Notes under the pieces: generated by a model
Told to the model about the DNA's origin: nothing
Seen by the model: only the letters and a program-made list of their open reading frames with translations
Database searches by the model: none
Assembly: GCA_026545765.1 (NCBI GenBank)
Contig: CM048839.1
Location: forward strand, 14,694,566-14,758,565
DNA length: 64,000 nt
From: Plantago major
Lineage: Eukaryota > Streptophyta > Magnoliopsida > Lamiales > Plantaginaceae
Direction: 5' to 3'
Made by a program: the position numbers and the translations under genes
Shown here: one piece after another, positions 12,210 to 22,533 of the stretch
Layout: each line of letters begins with the position of its first letter
Numbering within the stretch: the stretch's first letter is position 1

Positions 12210-12327
12210 ACTTCGTTTGAAAAAAACTGAACTAAATTGATCTGAACTGAATTTATTTGTAGTATAAAAAACATTTAAGCAGAACTGAACTGAAATTGAT
12301 GAGTTTTCAGATAAAGATAACATAGCC
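12210..12327. mobile_element. Short Harbinger/Tourist-like MITE
   Basis: The right end in reverse complement reads GGCTATGTTATCTTTATCTG and then GAAAACTCATC, matching the 5234 and 14846 elements. TTA flanks both ends (12207-12209, 12328-12330). The interior has scattered ACTGAACT units, a relic of the CAGTT array. About 118 bp, a deletion derivative. Confidence 0.6.
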
Positions 12328-13640
12328 TTACTCTTGATTACTTTTTTCTTCACATGTTATGAATAAAATTATACTCCAACTTAGGCGAGCATGGACATCG
12401 AGAGGACGCATAGTGGGGCATTCCCCCACCTAATTTGGAAAGAAAATTTGTATATGTAATGTATTTGACAATTTAAAAATTCACCCCTACCCCCATATCA
12501 CGAAATAATTCATATATGTAATTTGGCTCCCACAAACTTCGAATTTTAGGTCCATCCCTGCCTATAGTACGTATTGATCTATCAATTTGAGTTAATAATA
12601 AATGTGATAGCGCGGTAAAATATACTCCACATTCAAGATAAATCCTACTATATATCAATCAAGATGATCAAAACTAATATACAGAAGATCCAATCAAAGA
12701 TAAATAGTAGTACTTAGAAAATTCCAGGTCCAGTCGATCAATGCACGACCAGAGTTAAGGCCCAAGTCCATTTGCGGTATTGCCCTATAGCACAATATGT
12801 CTATATTGGCTATATGTAGTAATCCTCGGCCCGTTAAAGCTTATTGACAGTGACAGCTTTATGCGAAAATTTAAAGTAATGATAGAATATAGAAAATGTG
12901 AAAAAAATATACTTTTAGTGGCAAAAGGTGTAATTTGAGTGTAAAGTTGAGATTGTTTATTATTTGTTGGGTGTGGGGTAGATTCTTTTTTTGGTAATGT
13001 ATGAAGTTCATGTGGCCAATTTAAAAATGATAAAAGCTCATGAATCTGAGGAGTATAAAAAGTGCACACAATCGGCTCTTTAATCTTCTCTCTCAATATG
13101 TTATTTTTTCGTGTATGTTGAATCCGACCCTACCATATTAAGGCTCGCGGATAAAATTAACCTTTTATACACATGCATCTAGCAGACAACAACACAACTC
13201 ACCCTTGAATTCCAGGTACCGAATTTTGAAATCATCAAATTGAATATATTCAACACAACTCTACGATTTTAAATGAGCATAGTCTCCGCCATAATATGAG
13301 CGCTTGTTCACTTTGTCAGACTTGAGTTGGATTCTCATGTCATAAACTCCAACATTATTTATTTTTTCCTCTCAAGTATTCAATAAATTACTGAAACAGA
13401 CCAGAGTGCTAATGGTATTCATTAAGGAATTACGAGCCTGAAATGCGGTACAATTCTCCAGTCTAGTTAGAATTACATTTTTAGTTTACATAATAAGAAT
13501 TGAATCTGATACAAATTCACCATAAAATAAGTGAATCAATCACCAAACCAGAGTTGCAATAGTAATAGAATGCATCATCACATAAATAATAAGTAATCAA
13601 TATTTTTTGAATTATAAGTGATCAATTTTAATTGCATATC
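12328..13640. other. Spacer containing a dispersed MITE-like repeat
   Basis: About 12865-13050 is closely similar to 42530-42730 (AAAGTAATGATAGAATATAG ... GTGTAATTTGAGTGTAAAGT ... GGTAATGTATGAAGTTC) and more distantly to 26875-27010. It is one dispersed repeat family; the 42.5-kb copy retains a GACGGAGGGAG end, so the family is Stowaway-related. The open frame in it at 12785-13096 is repeat-derived. No gene elsewhere. Confidence 0.6.
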
Positions 13641-13705
13641 AAATGTGTTTTCCATCATTTTTCCTCTCTCTAGGGCAATTCATTAATATAAATTCCAATA
13701 ATCAT

Positions 13706-14023
13706 TCACTTCACCTGAACTACATCGTTTTTGCCCACCACGTGGCCCACCGGAAAGATGACATCAGCTGCCGGATTAATGACATCAGTGCGAATCAATG
13801 GCAAGTTATCACCATCATCATCTTTTGTAGCAATATTAATGCATGAACAACGTTCCAACGACCCAAAAAATGCGGCTGCGACTCCTCCCCACAACCTCGT
13901 TGCCACCCTATCGACGCCCTTTTGCACCACCACGCACCCCGGTTGTTTGGTGGCAGAGTTTGGACGGCTCGTGCATTGGCAAAGGTTCATCTTGCAAATA
14001 GGAATACGTTCATTTCTTGCCAT
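13706..14023 (-). CDS. Small hypothetical protein, uncertain
   Basis: A 105-residue frame in an island distinctly richer in G+C than its AT-rich surroundings, which is the main argument for coding. It begins MARNERIP, contains an Ala/Gly stretch, then FFGSLERCSCI and an acidic KDDDGD patch. I do not recognise the family with certainty; FFxSLERCSC-like blocks give me an impression of a small conserved plant protein, but this is not evidence. The upstream ATG at 14044 adds seven residues; TATA-like DNA lies right beside it, so the true start or a preceding exon is unclear. The opposite strand is also open here, so the strand call is tentative. Confidence 0.35.
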   Translation of the reverse strand: MARNERIPICKMNLCQCTSRPNSATKQPGCVVVQKGVDRVATRLWGGVAAAFFGSLERCSCINIATKDDDGDNLPLIRTDVINPAADVIFPVGHVVGKNDVVQVK

Positions 14024-14104
14024 GAATATATATTGGAAATACAATATATATATGGTATATTTCTCCTTGAGGAAATCGCTGGTTTCGTTGGTTTTAGTTT
14101 GTAA

Positions 14105-14845
14105 GCATCATATATTCTTGATTAGTAACTTGTCATTATTGTTGGCAACTTGGCATGTTCTTGTTTATTTATCATTGTAAATATTTCAAGTTGAATTGTT
14201 CATGTCAATCCTAAATTGTTTTCTTTTAAATAAGCATTTCTATGATGTTTACATGCATGCTTGAAATTATTATTTTAACTTGTTGAACATACATGCATAC
14301 AGTATTGTTGAACATGAATTGAAATTATTATTTTAACTTGGGCGAATTATAGATAGATACCCTATATAACTTGTAAATTACTTAAAAACCCACTAAAATT
14401 AGAATGTTTTCTCGTGATTAATTGCTTATAGACCTCTGCAATTTAAAATGTTTTACTTTTACACCCCGTAACTATTGTTTCAATATTGCTTGCAACCCCA
14501 AGTAAAAGATGGGAAAAATCTGAAAAGTGACAACTTTACATTGAACCCCCTAAGGGTACTTTAGGAAGTACGGATAAATTAATGACATCATATTAAAAAA
14601 ATGACTTCATAATTTTTTATTTTTTTCGGAAATTCTGAAAATATAATGTCACATTTCGATTTATGACGTCATCAATGTTGATGTCACAGCTTATACATGG
14701 GAGGTTTATGTTTCACCGTTTTAACTTAACAAATTCTTGATGCATTCTCAATATAACTTATATATACCGACCTATATTGTTTTGAAAATTATTGAAGTCG
14801 ACCTTATTAATCAAAACATCTATATATTCAATATTGACCTATTTA
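14105..14845. other. AT-rich spacer
   Basis: No gene seen. A near-repeat TTGAAATTATTATTTTAACTTG occurs at about 14261 and 14319, and several TGACATCAT/TGACGTCAT words occur near 14580-14690. Confidence 0.45.
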
Positions 14846-15563
14846 GGCTCTGTTATTTTCAACTGAAAACTCATTCGATTCGATTCGATTCGATTCGATT
14901 ACTGCTCGTCTTCGTCTTGATTTTCTTGATTCGACTCTCTTAAGTTCATTAAATTCATATTATTATTATTATTATTATTATTTTATCATTTATTTACACA
15001 ACCCATCTTTTGTACGAGGAAAATAAGAAAATTTATCCAATTGAGAAATTTTCAACCTTTTTCTTTCTTTCTTTTTAATACGACTTTTAGTAGATCAATG
15101 AAATAAAAAAGTATAGTTACGATTCGAATTACCCTTCTTTTCTACCGTAAAAGTTGAGTTAAAATAAGAAACTACAGGAACCTGAGAGTACCATTCAAAC
15201 TGGTTCACATACTTTGTACGTACATCTCTAACAAAAAATCGACATGTTCTTTTATTGAAAGATATTAGAACAATAGAAGTAAACTCAGAAGCATACGTTG
15301 AGTTTTTTCTCAAACTTAATAAATAAAAAACAAGTTATACCAAACTAAAGTCAAACCAAACTCTACAAGTCTTTCAAATGACTCCTTACGATTTTATTAA
15401 TGGACCGGATGTAGTATTCATTATTATTAAAAAATGGGACAAATGTAATTTCTTGATTCGTTTGATTTGATTCGTTTGATTCGTTTGATTGCTTCGTTTG
15501 ATTTGATTCGATTCCATTCCATTCGATTCGATTCAAGAATTTCAAATTGAAAAGAACAGAGCC
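14846..15563. mobile_element. Harbinger/Tourist-like TIR element with CGATT arrays
   Basis: Termini GGCTCTGTTATTTTCAACTG and, in reverse complement, GGCTCTGTTCTTTTCAATTTG form inverted repeats. They are flanked by TTA on both sides (14843-14845, 15564-15566), the PIF/Harbinger target duplication. Subterminal arrays are built of GATTC/CGATT units (about 14875-14900) and the inverted TCGTTTGATT/ATTCGATTC series (about 15455-15537). The interior CATTAAATTCATATTATTAT...TTTGTACGAGGAAAATAAG segment is shared with the element at 5234-6214, proving kinship despite the different pentamer. No transposase. Confidence 0.8.
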
Positions 15564-15584
15564 TTATTTAGATAATTTATATTG

Positions 15585-15815
15585 TCAAGAAAAATTATCG
15601 ATGTTATTAATCAAAATACGTATATTCTCAACATTGATGTTTTTCATATTACAACAAGACTTATTCCATTAACAACATAGACGTTTTGATGAAATAATAT
15701 ATAACATGGATGATTTTATTGATAGCATAGACCGGCTCTAAATAAATTATCTAGAGACAGTCTCTAAATAAATTATCTAGAGACTGTCTCTCATGATACT
15801 TTGTGTTTGATTAAT
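15585..15815. repeat. Copy of a dispersed AGTCTC-ended MITE family
   Basis: Shares TTGTCAAGAAAAATTATCGATG, ACAACAAGACTTATT, AACAACATAGACnTTTTGAT and the end CTCATGANACTTTGTG with 36846-37083 (same orientation) and 37378-37585 (reverse). A TCTCTAAATAAATTATCTAGAGAC unit is duplicated near its right end. The left boundary is not precise. Confidence 0.6.
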
Positions 15816-15948
15816 AACAATAATAATTTTTTAACAAATATAGATCAGTCTTTATATAAATTATTTAGAAACGGTTATTGAAAAGTTTGACATTTAGCTG
15901 AAGGTATAAAATTATAAATGGATAAGTTTACCATTGGTCTCATATATA

Positions 15949-16149
15949 CTTTTCCTCTGATCCAGTTTCATTTATTCGCTTGACTTTTTTCTGGTCAATG
16001 CCTACAAACATCGTCTGCGAATTACTCATAAATAATGTTGGTAAAAAAAATTAAAAATTCATATTTTTCAAAAATCCATTTGAAATATCATATGTGAGTA
16101 AATCAATAAAAAAAAGTCAAACGGGTAAACGAAACTGCGACGGACTGAG
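15949..16149. mobile_element. Degenerate Stowaway-like MITE
   Basis: The left arm CCAGTTTCATTTATTCGCTTGACTTTTT is mirrored by the right arm AAAAAGTCAAACGGGTAAACGAAACT, with a decayed GACGGACTGAG terminus next to TA. The same family as 27228-27477, sharing GCGAATTACTCATAAATAAT. Confidence 0.6.
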
Positions 16150-16236
16150 TACTATATATACCTTCCTCTCATTCTAGGTTAAAGATATATGTTATTCATT
16201 CTTGTCATGAACAATTAAGAGTTTTTGATTATGTAT

Positions 16237-17218
16237 CAGGGGCGAACCCAGGATTTAGATTAAGGGCGAAATTATATATTATATTACTGGGTAGCGGGCT
16301 TAATTAATCGGGTCGGATTTCATATATGCGGGCTTAATTAGTTGGGTCGGACTTCAAATGTCCACACACAAAGAATTGATATTTAATTATGTGATGTTTG
16401 CTCTCGTACATTTAATGCAATATTTCATAGCATGAGTTCAACATAGTTCCAAAGCATATAAAATGAAAATTCGCACTTAATCTACAAGCACAATCACATA
16501 CCTTGTTGGTGATTACAAAATTAAAGCCCTATCAAATTACATAAGCCGAAGATAGTGCAAGCATTCCAAAATAAAGCAACATGAGCAACTGAACGGCAAA
16601 CAGAAGTGATCTGCATAATGAAGGTGTGGAACACGGTCACATTCCAGAAAACTAATGAAAGTAAAATCTTGATGATTAATATTAATCGATGACATACCTA
16701 GTAGCTGGTGCAAACTTGAATGATTCTCCATCTCACTTATGAACCTTAAATTGAACCCGACGTTTTTTCATGACTTCAAATTCATCTATAACTGAATCAA
16801 CATCAAAAGACCGAGTGATTTCTTTCTCGATATTCATCAATAGAGCACTAGACAAAAAGTCACCCCCATCTTACTACGTAATCTTGTCTTTACAATTTTC
16901 ATCGCATAAAATGCACGTTCTGATGTAGCCGTAGAAACAGGAAGAGTCAAAATTAGTCTTATCAACAGATCAACAAGGGGATATATGGTTGACTTCTCTG
17001 ACTTCGACAATAGTTGGCACATTTCAGAAAGAGATTGCACATCTTTAAACTGCACATTATTTCAAATATCGAGTTCAAAAAGCTCCAATTGATACTTTAG
17101 ACGTAGTTGTTCTTCATTATTGAAATCAACAAGATAGAACTTTTCAACCAACTCATATATATCATTGATGTTGAAACAAATCAAAATCCAAAACAATAAA
17201 TAATATAATTTTTTCTAC
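16237..17218 (-). mobile_element. hAT transposon remnant
   Basis: Starts with CAGGGGCGAACCCAGGATT, a typical hAT terminus. It carries the C-terminal dimerisation part of a hAT transposase on the minus strand (separate entry). The other terminus is missing here; its counterpart (ending CGTGCGTCCGCCCCTG) survives 1.7 kb away at 18891-18907 after a local duplication. Most of the transposase gene is gone. No matching 8-bp target duplication is visible. Confidence 0.65.
16733..17190 (-). pseudogene. hAT transposase C-terminal dimerisation domain, broken
   Basis: The minus-strand translation reads NDIYELVEKFYLVDFNNEEQ, then the diagnostic hAT block LPVSTATSERAFYAMKIVKT and RLRSKMG. It continues, after a one-base shift in a G run near 16868, into LSSALLMNIEKEI and VIDEFEVMKKRRVQF. 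This is the order found in TTF-zinc-finger/hAT-dimerisation transposases. A stop before the LPVSTATSERAF exon-like block and the frameshift make it non-functional. The N-terminal zinc finger and catalytic region are absent. Confidence 0.75.
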
Positions 17219-17703
17219 GTTTGGAGATATCTATCTTCATGGAACTCTTTTACGGTGATCAGGCAGGTTTCGCCCATGCAATTGATTATGTACGATTAGA
17301 TTTTTGATATAACGATCAATATCAAATCGCCAAAGGCGACTAGGCGATCGCCGTATCGCATGTGATCGCCCTTTCGCTTTATGAATATTTAAATTTAAAA
17401 AAATACAAATATTAATCAAAATACCCAAACTTATCCCCTAAAATTTTCCAAAAAAATAATTATTTTTTAATTTCTATATTTGCATATATAATCAAAATAA
17501 ACATGTCAATTCCTAATTTGACGCTTTGTTGTCGGTATAAAGCCCCTTCAAGTAGAAAAACCATCTTTCTGAGTTTATACTATACCCGTTAAATCCATTT
17601 CCCCCGTTTCTTTCTTTTTATTCGTCCTCATTTAATTGACAGTGAGTCTCTTTCTGTTTCCTACTGATCTACTACAAAACTCACTGCTAATAATAATGTT
17701 TAT
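17113..17703. repeat. Duplicated block, copy 1
   Basis: Nearly identical in direct orientation to 18740-19386. It includes hAT-derived sequence, a GATCGCC-rich patch, and flanking DNA up to CTACTGATCTAC. Compared with copy 2 it lacks about 77 bp comprising the hAT right terminus. The block overlaps the last codons of the neighbouring gene at 17632. Confidence 0.85.
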
Positions 17704-18178
17704 GATGGGATAGTTGATAGTCGGACATGATAGATTATCAGTGGCTGTCTGATGGATACAAATCTCTAGTGACTTTTGGTTAGGTATCATGTAACATATA
17801 ACTATATTGAGACTAGAGTTTTCATGTGAAACATAATATAATGAACCATCCTTGGCAGCCATGCCCATAGTTAGTGTGACATGTTTCCAGAAGTGCACTG
17901 GCTGAAACAAGGCGTCTTGGTCCTGCTTCTGCACTTGGTGATGACTAGTGCTGAACAACGCCAATAGAGGGACCGATTTGAGTCGGTATGTCATGCACGA
18001 ATGGAAATCCATGTATTCCCTACAACCAAAGAGCACACATAGATGGTTGAAGGATTTCTGACAAAAAATAGACATTAGGTTACCCATAGAAGATAAAGTA
18101 AAATTAAAGGAGCGAGGCGGATATATTCAAACAGCTTAAAAATTAATTTACCGATGGGATCCAACGAGAAGAAGTCAT
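17632..18178 (-). CDS. Unknown protein, two-exon model, paralogue of 19595-20852
   Basis: Proposed model is exon 1 18178-18152 (MTSSRWIPS) and exon 2 18057-17632, joined in phase with GT-AG borders, giving about 150 residues. Exon 2 contains TYRLKSVPLLALFSTS, DGSLYYVS and MIPNQKSLEI. These line up with TYHLKAIPLLDLFNPA, NGSLYLLS and MIPIMKSLEI in the downstream model. Both donors read TCG|GTAAATTAAT, so the gene structure was duplicated as well. I do not recognise the family. The C-terminus runs into the duplicated block and may be artificial, so this copy may be a pseudogene. Confidence 0.4.
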
Positions 18179-18739
18179 CTTTCTGTTAACAAGAACAGAA
18201 CAGAACAGAACAAAACAACTCTTTGATGGAAGTGGTGGTGAATGTTAATTTCGGTATAGAAGATGAAAATATGGAAGGGATGCTCGTAGGGTTTCAAGAC
18301 AAGACGATCAGATTGAGTGGAAGAGAGGCGTTGATTTAGGTTAGAAGATGACTCAATATAAATAAATAAACCTATTATAATACTAATCTAAATATATATA
18401 TAATAAAATTGATGACCTATGTGATCAAAGGGGCATGCCACACTGAAAAAATATGAATTTCATATCTCTTTGAATTTCATGGAGTTTCATTCATAAAATT
18501 AAAGTAAAAATAAAATAATAATTTACAAGTGTACAATTTATTTTTGGTATGTTAATTACTGTATACATAGTTTTTATTAAATCTCATATAACTTTATCTA
18601 CAAAACTCTGAAAAATATTTCGAACATATATTTGGATTCACCGCGACAAGACGAATTTATAGACACCAATCTTATATATTATTATTAATTAAATAAATGA
18701 TTTATATACTAAAATAAAAAATCAATTTGTTAAATGATA
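18179..18739. other. Spacer between duplicated genes
   Basis: AT-rich. A short AACAGAACAG run at about 18190-18215 lies in the presumed leader of the unknown gene. No further feature seen. Confidence 0.45.
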
Positions 18740-19386
18740 TTCATTATTGAAATCAACAGGATAGAACTTTTCAACCAACTCATATATATCATTGATGTTG
18801 AAACAAATCAAAATCGAAAACAATAAATAATACATATAATTTTTTTTTAATATTACATATATTAAAAAAAATCTTGCCCCCCCCCCCCCCTCGTGCGTCC
18901 GCCCCTGCGTTTGGAGATATCTATCTTCATGGAACTCTTTTACGGTCAGGCAGGTTTCGCCCATGCAATTGATTATCTACGATTAGATTTTTGATATAAC
19001 GATCAATATCAAATCGCCAAAAGCGACTAGGCGATCGCCGTATCGCATGTGATCACCCTTTCGCTTTATGAATATTTAAATTTAAAAAAATACAAATATT
19101 AATCAAAATACCCAAATTTATCCCCTAAAATTTTCCAAAAAAATAATTATATTTTTAATTTCTATATTTGCATATATAATCAAAATAAACATGTCAATTC
19201 CTAATTTGACAACTGTTGTCAGGCAGGGCGAAAGCCTGCTTGACCGTAGAAAAACCATCTTTCTGAGTTTATACTATACCCGTTAAATCCATTTCCCCCG
19301 TTTCTTTCTTTTTATTCGTCCTCATTTAATTGACAGTGAGTCTCTTTCTGTTTTTTACTGATCTACTGCAAAATAATAATGTTTAT
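18740..19386. repeat. Duplicated block, copy 2, with hAT right terminus
   Basis: Direct copy of 17113-17703. It retains a C15-like run followed by TCGTGCGTCCGCCCCTG (to 18907), which in reverse complement is the hAT end CAGGGGCGGACGCACGA. Past this, CGTTTGGAGATATCTATC and the following ~470 bp match copy 1 almost base for base. Confidence 0.85.
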
Positions 19387-19594
19387 ACGAAGATATACTG
19401 TTTATTTATTCACGTTGATCATTGAGTCCAAAAACTAGGAAGTTAATTAATCTAAGAAATAAACATATTAGATGGATATGGATCCGTGTTTAATTTGTGC
19501 AGATCCGTCCACTAATTATTTCTAAGATTATAAGATTTGAACACTAAGGGTGGTACATCTGTTCTTTTTGGGATGCTATAGAAGGATTCAACGA

Positions 19595-20852
19595 TCACAT
19601 AGATAACATAATCAATCTCCACTTGAAACACGGTAGCGTATCAGTGGTTACCATCTTATGTTGAATCTCTAATGATTTCATGATAGGGATCATGTCAAAT
19701 ATAGACATATTGATAGTAAATGATTCTACCGCCCATGCAGTTGAAAGTAGATATAGAGAACCATTTGAACCAAGGAAGTCCATACCTATTAGACCATTAT
19801 CTTTCCATGAGCACACATTCTCCAGCTCCTCTATGTGAGAACTAGTCTCTGCGGGGTTAAACAAGTCCAGGAGTGGGATAGCTTTAAGATGGTATGTGGT
19901 GTCAGGATAAGAAACGTAGTCCTCGTGAGAACTAACACACAATTTGGGTTCTTGGGTGATTATTTCCATGTCAACTGCTGCTAATGCCTGAGAAGAGAAC
20001 GAATAACATTCATTAAAACAAGAACAAGAAGAGAAATACCTAGACAACAATATTATATATCATGATACTACATAATAGACAGAAAATTAGGCGAAATCCA
20101 AAAAAAATAATAAATAAAAAAGAAACTGCAACAGATAAATCATCACGTAAAAAGATATTAATTAGTGTTAAGTTCAAAAACAGCACAGCAATACGTTCAA
20201 CAACTCCCTAGAATCACAATGCAGGGGAAATGGGCGTATGCTAGTAGAGGAAAACCCCACCTATTCAGCAGGAAACTATATTCTCTAGTTTAACCAAGTG
20301 TGGAAGGCACATCCCAACCACCCAATACAAGAAAACAAAGAGCGAACTCAGTACCATACTTTTAAAAAAAATTAATTCTACCGTTCCCTAATAAGAGAAG
20401 TACAAATCGAAAAATAGAACATAATATAAACAGATAGAGAGCTCTCGAATAGCAATTGTAGACCTAAGTTATGAGGGGCAAACACATCAATATCCACCCA
20501 AAATAAAGTAGAGCCACAAACATATATGAATATCAATCAGATCAAATCAAATCCTCACAGAGAAAGGCTTAGTGGTTTCAATTAATAAATAGATTAGACA
20601 CAAAAACAATTCGTTTATACTACTACTGCACTCATGTTGTTAGACGACTTAGAACATCATGATATCAGCTGAAAAAAGGGGACGATTATACTAAACAATA
20701 AATAAATAAATTTCTTACAAATAAATACTATTAACAGATTAATTTACCGATGAACTCGAAGAAGAAGATGGAGATTTCTCTTTCAACAAGTTCTTTTTTC
20801 TTTTTGAATTTCTCTCCCTCTTTGCCTTTGATAACATATGTAATATTCTCAT
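19595..20852 (-). CDS. Unknown protein, two-exon model
   Basis: Proposed model is exon 1 20852-20748 (35 codons, starting MRILHMLSKAKRERNSKRKK, ending in a serine run) and exon 2 19987-19595 (130 codons), joined in phase 0 by GT-AG borders, giving 165 residues. The N-terminus is strongly basic then Ser-rich; the remainder is acidic and hydrophobic with no transmembrane segment or motif I recognise. A paralogue lies at 17632-18178. A solo LTR is inserted about 110 bp upstream of the ATG in the same orientation and may supply or have destroyed its promoter. The intron of ~760 bp against 94 bp in the paralogue leaves room for a missed exon. Confidence 0.45.
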
Positions 20853-22533
20853 GATGTTATTTGAGATCGATCAATCGATCAGAGAAGAAAGATCAACCTT
20901 GAGATCAATCAAAATCGATCGTCGTCTTTTCTCTAATAAGGCAGGAGTGCCAGACCTAATATGTAGCGCCCTGAATTTTAAAAAGACGAACTAAGAAAAA
21001 TATGACTCACGCTAGTTCGTGAGCTTGAAAATTCGACGAACTTGACTTTTGAAAATTTAAAACATAGTTCAACGCCTTATGCGTCCTTATACTTGACATG
21101 AAAATTCTTAAGAGATAATTCGTGAACTAGTCAAAATATGCAGCGGAACTATAAATTGTAAAATCTTGCAATAATACATAGTCTTGAAAATCGTTAAAAC
21201 TGAAAATACTAAAGATGCTTCTGATAGTGATCACTGCTCCGGCAACGCTCGCCACTCCGTTCAGCTCGGCTTCAAATACCTAAAATTGATATTTTTGCAA
21301 GGGTCAGTCGTGACCACTGACTGAGCAAGATCAATTCATGTGACATGACTTAAAGTTCTAATTTCATGTCTTTTAAAGCTTTTAATCTTGTTTAATGAAA
21401 TGCAACCTTAAGACCTGATTTGACTCTACTTTAAACTCTGAACTTGAACTTGAACTTGAAACTTGTCTTGAAACATTCTCTTAAAATGTCTTAACTTAAC
21501 ATGATCGCGAGCTCACTTGGCATCGCAAGGTCCTACCCAGCCCATGGTGGCCTCTTAAAACTCTTAAAACACGACTAGATGCACTAATTGCACTCTAGCC
21601 GATACTCTTGAAATTGCCACAAATGCTTAGGGTGGTGTCCTTACGAGCCCTTTCACTTTTCTTTAAATTTTGAAACTTACTTGAAACCTTTAACGTCTTT
21701 TTAAAGTGAATGCATGATTCTAAACTCTAATTTATGAATGCATGGACTAACGTGTGTGCGTAATCATATCAATCAAAATAAGCATGAACTAATTGTAGCT
21801 AGGAAACTAAATTAGCAAAATTAGCAAAACTCTTGTTGTAACAAAGAATATCACAAACAAGAAGCAAGTGCAAAAACGTCACATTCCATGAACAACATTG
21901 ACCAAGAATGATTCTGCAACTTCTAATTCCATAGCCTGATCTCAAGGTCATAGAACAACTTAATTAAACATGCATCAACTGTGGTGAAACTTCACATCTT
22001 GATATTACACAAGATTCAACATATAGAGAGCATCATCCTACTTTAATACCCGTACTAGAAATAATTGATCAATCCTTTGATGCAAGTGTCATACTTGAGA
22101 GAGTTATAGGTGATACCACGATGCAATTAAATTGAAAGCAATAAGGGAAGAACCAAAATTTATCAAACTGATATTACATAACAGAGAGCTTAACCCAGTC
22201 ACAGAATAAAACAAAGGGCTATTGCCTATCACATAAACTTGTTTTTCCTGGAGAGATTTATAAAATTATTAACTCTAACTAACCATAACCTTTTCTCGTC
22301 TAAAGCGGCAATTTAAAAACACTTTAGAAGAAACCTTTGAAAATTATCTTTAGTTTGACAAACAGTGGAAGATAATATGCACTGGGAAATCATCAAATAC
22401 CTGAAGTGCACACTTATTATGGAAAAGAGAGATGCAACAACGAGCTACACATAAAAAATCATATACTCCTTAAACATACATCTTGAATCAAGCATATTTA
22501 AATTCTTAAAGGAACTCACATATGAATTATAAC

